Source: Vicinamibacteria bacterium (GTDB lineage: Bacteria; Acidobacteriota; Vicinamibacteria; Fen-336; JAGNNV01). From it: a DNA stretch of 17,446 nt. Location of the stretch: the NCBI GenBank assembly GCA_016650185.1, contig JAENWE010000396.1:1-17446 (forward strand). Direction: 5' to 3'. The position numbers and the translations under genes are program-made. Under the pieces are notes generated by a model that saw only the letters and a program-made list of their open reading frames with translations, had not been told where the DNA came from and did not search any database. Positions within the stretch are counted from its first letter, which is position 1. Each line of letters opens with the position of its first letter. Positions 15,067 to 17,446 of the stretch are shown here, one piece after another.

Positions 15067-16024
15067 GACAAGGCCTGCGCCACCCCGTCTCCTCGATGCG
15101 GGGCCGGCTCTTTCGGGCCTCCGCGTGGACAAGGCTCTGGCGGACGCGTTCGCCGATCTGTCTCGCTCGAGGATCCACGGCCTCATGGATGGCGGCGCGG
15201 TTCTGCTCAATGGCCGGCGCCCCAAACCATCCACAAAGCTGCGCCTGGGCGACCGGCTCGAGGTGACCATCCCGGACGCCATCCCGTCGACTCTCGAACC
15301 TGAACCGGGTGATCTGAGGATCGTCTACGAAGACGACTCTCTCCTGGTGGTCGCGAAGCCCTCGGGAGTCGTCGTGCACCCGGGCGCCGGGACATCGCGG
15401 GGAACCCTCGCTGCCGCCCTCCTGGCCCACTGTGGGACGCTCTCGCAGATCGGGGGGATTCTTCGTCCGGGAATCGTTCACAGGCTGGACAAGGGGACCT
15501 CCGGCCTCATGGTGGTGGCCAAGAACGATCACTCGCACCGGTCCCTATCCGCGCAGTTCAAGGCGCGCGGGGTAACCAAGATCTACGCCGCGATCTGCAT
15601 TGGAAGGCCGCGCCCGGATCGTGGGACGGTGCGGCTGCCGCTTGGACGGGATCCCCGGCACCGCCAGCGGATGGCCGTGGTTGACGACGGGCGGGAGGCT
15701 CAAACTGACTATGAGCTGACCGAGGTCCTCGGCGTGGCCAGCGTTCTCCGCCTCACCCTTCACACCGGGCGGACCCACCAGATCCGCGTGCACATGGCCT
15801 CGCTCAACTGCCCCCTCGTGGGGGACGCGACGTACGGCGCCACCGCCAGGGCCGCCCGGTCGCCACAGGCGGTACGGGCGCTTCTCACCACATTTGCAAG
15901 GCCAGCTCTTCACGCCCAGACCCTGGGATTCGCGCACCCGGTCACCGGCCAGGCCTTAAAGTTCGAAGAACCTTGGCCGCCGGACCTCAAGGACTTGCGG
16001 GAACGGTTGCGCGCTACGCTTTAG
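15020..16024 (+). CDS. RluD-family pseudouridine synthase (start uncertain)
   Basis: This protein of up to 334 residues isomerises specific uridines in RNA to pseudouridine, most likely in 23S rRNA. An S4 RNA-binding domain lies at about 34-83 (RVDKALADAFADLSRSRIHGLM). The catalytic domain follows with the RluA/RluD motif HRLDKGTSG at 154-162, catalytic D157, and GRTHQIRVHM further on. The architecture (S4 plus PseudoU_synth_2) fits RluD/RluC; which uridines it modifies cannot be read from the sequence, so no symbol is given. The longest frame begins with TTG at 15020, 47 bases inside lgt. No ATG occurs in frame before the S4 domain, so a TTG or CTG (for example 15059) must be used; a GTG at 15125 would cut into the S4 domain. 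The gene is otherwise intact. Confidence 0.9.
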   Translation: MPPFPSLPGASPKLPETRPAPPRLLDAGPALSGLRVDKALADAFADLSRSRIHGLMDGGAVLLNGRRPKPSTKLRLGDRLEVTIPDAIPSTLEPEPGDLRIVYEDDSLLVVAKPSGVVVHPGAGTSRGTLAAALLAHCGTLSQIGGILRPGIVHRLDKGTSGLMVVAKNDHSHRSLSAQFKARGVTKIYAAICIGRPRPDRGTVRLPLGRDPRHRQRMAVVDDGREAQTDYELTEVLGVASVLRLTLHTGRTHQIRVHMASLNCPLVGDATYGATARAARSPQAVRALLTTFARPALHAQTLGFAHPVTGQALKFEEPWPPDLKDLRERLRATL

Positions 16025-16054
16025 CACAGCCTTGGAGAAGAGCAAGATGGGAGC

Positions 16055-16591
16055 ATGCCGCCGATGAAAATTGTCTACGAAGGGCCGGTCTTCTCGGTCG
16101 AGAGTGGAATACTGGCGGAACCCGGTGGGGTTCGAGCCCGGCGCGATATCGTGCGTCACTCGAGCTCGGTCGCCATCCTCCCTGTTCACGCGGACAAACG
16201 CATTACCCTGGTGACGCAATATCGCTGCGCCTTCCGCCAGCAGATTATCGAGCTTCCGGCAGGGAGAATCGACAGGGGCGAAACGCCCCTTCAGGCCGCC
16301 AAGCGCGAACTGCGCGAGGAACTCGGCCTCGGAGCGAGGAGGTGGGAACGCCTTCAGCGCATCCTGCCTTCGCCCGGCTATTCCGACGAGGCGGTCACGA
16401 TCTTTCGGGCGACGGAGCTGTTCGAGAGTCCGGGAACGCCTGATCCCGACGAACGGATCAAGCCGATCACCATGCCGCTTTCGAGTGCGGTGAAGCTGAT
16501 GAGGCTTCGTCGGATTCAGGATGCGAAGACCGTCGTGGCCCTGCTGCAGGAGAAGAAGCGGCGCTCTAAATCGCCTGTTCCACCACGATGA
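16055..16591 (+). CDS. NUDIX hydrolase, ADP-ribose pyrophosphatase-like
   Basis: This 178-residue protein hydrolyses nucleoside diphosphate derivatives; ADP-ribose or a sugar nucleotide is the likeliest substrate. The complete NUDIX box is at 70-92: G70, E76, R84-E85-L86, E88-E89 and G91-L92, following the IIELPAGRID segment typical of ADP-ribose pyrophosphatases. TLVTQYR before it and SPGYSDE (106-112) after it also match that subfamily. The start is ATG 16055 or, three codons later, ATG 16064: the GGGAG at 16049-16053 lies only one base from the first ATG and about ten from the second, so 16064 may be the real one. It follows the pseudouridine synthase by 30 bases. Its last 26 bases overlap the 3' end of the convergent small gene. 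Confidence 0.93.
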   Translation: MPPMKIVYEGPVFSVESGILAEPGGVRARRDIVRHSSSVAILPVHADKRITLVTQYRCAFRQQIIELPAGRIDRGETPLQAAKRELREELGLGARRWERLQRILPSPGYSDEAVTIFRATELFESPGTPDPDERIKPITMPLSSAVKLMRLRRIQDAKTVVALLQEKKRRSKSPVPPR

Positions 16592-16784
16592 TGTGCTTGA
16601 CGCTGGTCCAGGGCAAGAAGATCTGGCTCACCGCGGTTTCGATGGTGCCGCCGCTGTCGGCCACCGCGCGCTCCACTTCAAACGCGACCCCCACCGTATC
16701 CGAATGAAGGACCCGACAGTTGTCCCAGGCGCCCGAAACGGCCACGATCTGCTTGAGTTTCACCCCGACGCCCAATGCTGACAT
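16566..16784 (-). CDS. Small protein of unknown function (72 aa)
   Basis: I do not recognise this 72-residue protein. It reads as a soluble, strand-rich mini-domain (VKLKQIVAVSG, CRVLHSDTVGVAFEVE, SQIFLPWTSVKHIIVVEQAI) without signal peptide, membrane segment or metal motif. A strong AGGAGAA (16790-16796) sits five bases before the ATG, and the residue pattern looks like real protein, unlike the shadow frames nearby. It lies 77 bases downstream of the inositol-phosphate synthase gene on the same strand, so it is probably cotranscribed with it. Its stop lies inside the end of the convergent NUDIX gene (26-base tail-to-tail overlap). A small nucleic-acid- or protein-binding barrel is conceivable, but this is guesswork. 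Confidence 0.75.
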   Translation of the reverse strand: MSALGVGVKLKQIVAVSGAWDNCRVLHSDTVGVAFEVERAVADSGGTIETAVSQIFLPWTSVKHIIVVEQAI

Positions 16785-16789
16785 GTTGG

Positions 16790-16796
16790 TTCTCCT
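16790..16796 (-). promoter_or_regulatory. Ribosome binding site of the 72-aa gene
   Basis: AGGAGAA on the minus strand, five bases ahead of the ATG at 16784-16782. It is the main reason for accepting this short gene and its start. Confidence 0.7.
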
Positions 16797-16861
16797 GCTT
16801 GGTCGACGTTGGTCCCTTGAGGCGCCTTGAAGAAGCCCTTCCCTGGACTTAGAGAGAAACC

Positions 16862-17446
16862 CTAGTCGTAGTACTCGAGTCCGAGGTGCGTGATCAGTTC
16901 TTCACCCCGCAGATGGCGCAGGGTGTTCTTGAGCTTCATCAACTGAATGAAGAGGTCGTGCTCAGGATAGAGTCCGGGGGCGGTTTGAGGGCTCTTGAAG
17001 TAGAACGAGAGCCATTCTTGGATGCCGCTCATCTCGGCGCGCTTGGCGAGGTCGAAGAAGAGCGCAAGATCAAGAACGAGGGGTGCAGCCAGAATCGAAT
17101 CGCGGCAGAGGAAGTCGACCTTGATCTGCATGGGATATCCCATCCAGCCGAAGATGTCGATGTTGTCCCAGCCCTCTTTGTTGTCGCCCCGCGGCGGGTA
17201 GTAGTTGATCCTCACCACGTGGTGGATCTGCCCGTACAGGTCGGGATAGAGGTGGGGCTGGAGGATCTCCTCGAGCACGCTCAGCTTGCTGACTTCCTTG
17301 GTCTTGAAGGACTCCGGGTCCTCGAGAACCTCGCCGTCGCGGTTCCCGAGTATGTTCGTGGAGAACCAGCCGTTCATGCCCAGCAGGCGCGCCTTGAAGC
17401 CGGGGGCCAGGATGGTCTTCATCAGGGTCTGACCGGTCTTGAAATC
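16862..17446 (-). CDS. Inositol-3-phosphate synthase, C-terminal part (runs off right edge)
   Basis: The 194 codons present belong to myo-inositol-1(3)-phosphate synthase, the NAD-dependent enzyme that cyclises glucose 6-phosphate in the first step of inositol synthesis. The fragment is open at the right edge, where it reads DFKTGQTLMKT, the conserved Lys-containing catalytic loop. STNILGNRDG, SKLSVLEEIL, YYPPRGDNKEGWDNIDIFG and CRDSILAAPLVLDLA follow in the family order. An internal ATG at 17422 is not the start, because the family sequence continues through it. The gene ends LGLEYYD with TAG at 16864-16862. Inositol could feed phosphatidylinositol-type lipids or inositol-containing glycans. 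Whether this ties to the export cluster at the other end of the window is unknown. Confidence 0.95.
   Translation of the reverse strand, partial: DFKTGQTLMKTILAPGFKARLLGMNGWFSTNILGNRDGEVLEDPESFKTKEVSKLSVLEEILQPHLYPDLYGQIHHVVRINYYPPRGDNKEGWDNIDIFGWMGYPMQIKVDFLCRDSILAAPLVLDLALFFDLAKRAEMSGIQEWLSFYFKSPQTAPGLYPEHDLFIQLMKLKNTLRHLRGEELITHLGLEYYD

Noticed and set aside
16820..16827. AGGCGCCT palindrome with flanking CCTTGA repeats in the spacer after the inositol-phosphate synthase
   Set aside because: It is too short and lacks a T-run, so it is not distinguishable from chance in GC-rich DNA.
1..17446. CRISPR array, tRNA, rRNA, transposase or attachment site
   Set aside because: I read both strands for regular direct repeats, cloverleaf sequence and transposase-like proteins and found none. 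A formal tRNAscan/CRISPR search was not possible.

Overview
The window is GC-rich DNA from a Gram-negative bacterium. It encodes diderm lipoprotein-maturation enzymes (lspA, lgt), a small Cys-rich lipoprotein of a style common in Myxococcota and relatives, and a bacterial-type myo-inositol-phosphate synthase. The lineage cannot be fixed by eye. A Myxococcota/Desulfobacterota-like or uncultured deep-branching phylum is my guess, not a result.

Left part (1 to about 10,548, all minus strand): a tightly packed accessory cluster of nine genes. In transcription order these are a cobalamin-binding radical SAM enzyme (9034-10548), a second one (7649-9034), a Wzx/MATE-like flippase (6216-7652, GTG start), a winged-helix plus nucleotidyltransferase-like protein (5314-6219), a class I methyltransferase with an N-terminal zinc ribbon (4376-5323), a radical SAM protein with a SPASM-like Cys-rich tail (3253-4278), two more cobalamin-binding radical SAM enzymes (1811-3256 and 278-1765), and the N-terminus of a membrane protein running off the left edge (1-240). 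Most junctions overlap by 1 to 10 bases, so the genes are probably cotranscribed and translationally coupled. The four B12-radical SAM proteins form two paralogous pairs. The likely theme is synthesis, radical modification (for example C-methylation) and membrane flipping of a lipid-linked surface molecule or secondary metabolite. The product is unknown.

Middle (10,619-10,882): a 70-residue Cys-rich lipoprotein on the minus strand and a 51-base divergent spacer before ileS.

Right part (10,883-16,591, plus strand): a housekeeping run of ileS, lspA, lgt, an RluD-family pseudouridine synthase and a NUDIX hydrolase. ileS/lspA overlap by ATGA, and lspA plus lgt supply two of the lipoprotein-maturation steps.

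Right edge (16,566-17,446, minus strand): the C-terminal part of inositol-3-phosphate synthase, followed downstream by a 72-residue protein of unknown function with a strong ribosome binding site. The 3' end of that small gene overlaps the 3' end of the convergent NUDIX gene. I saw no tRNA, rRNA, CRISPR array, insertion sequence or convincing Rho-independent terminator.
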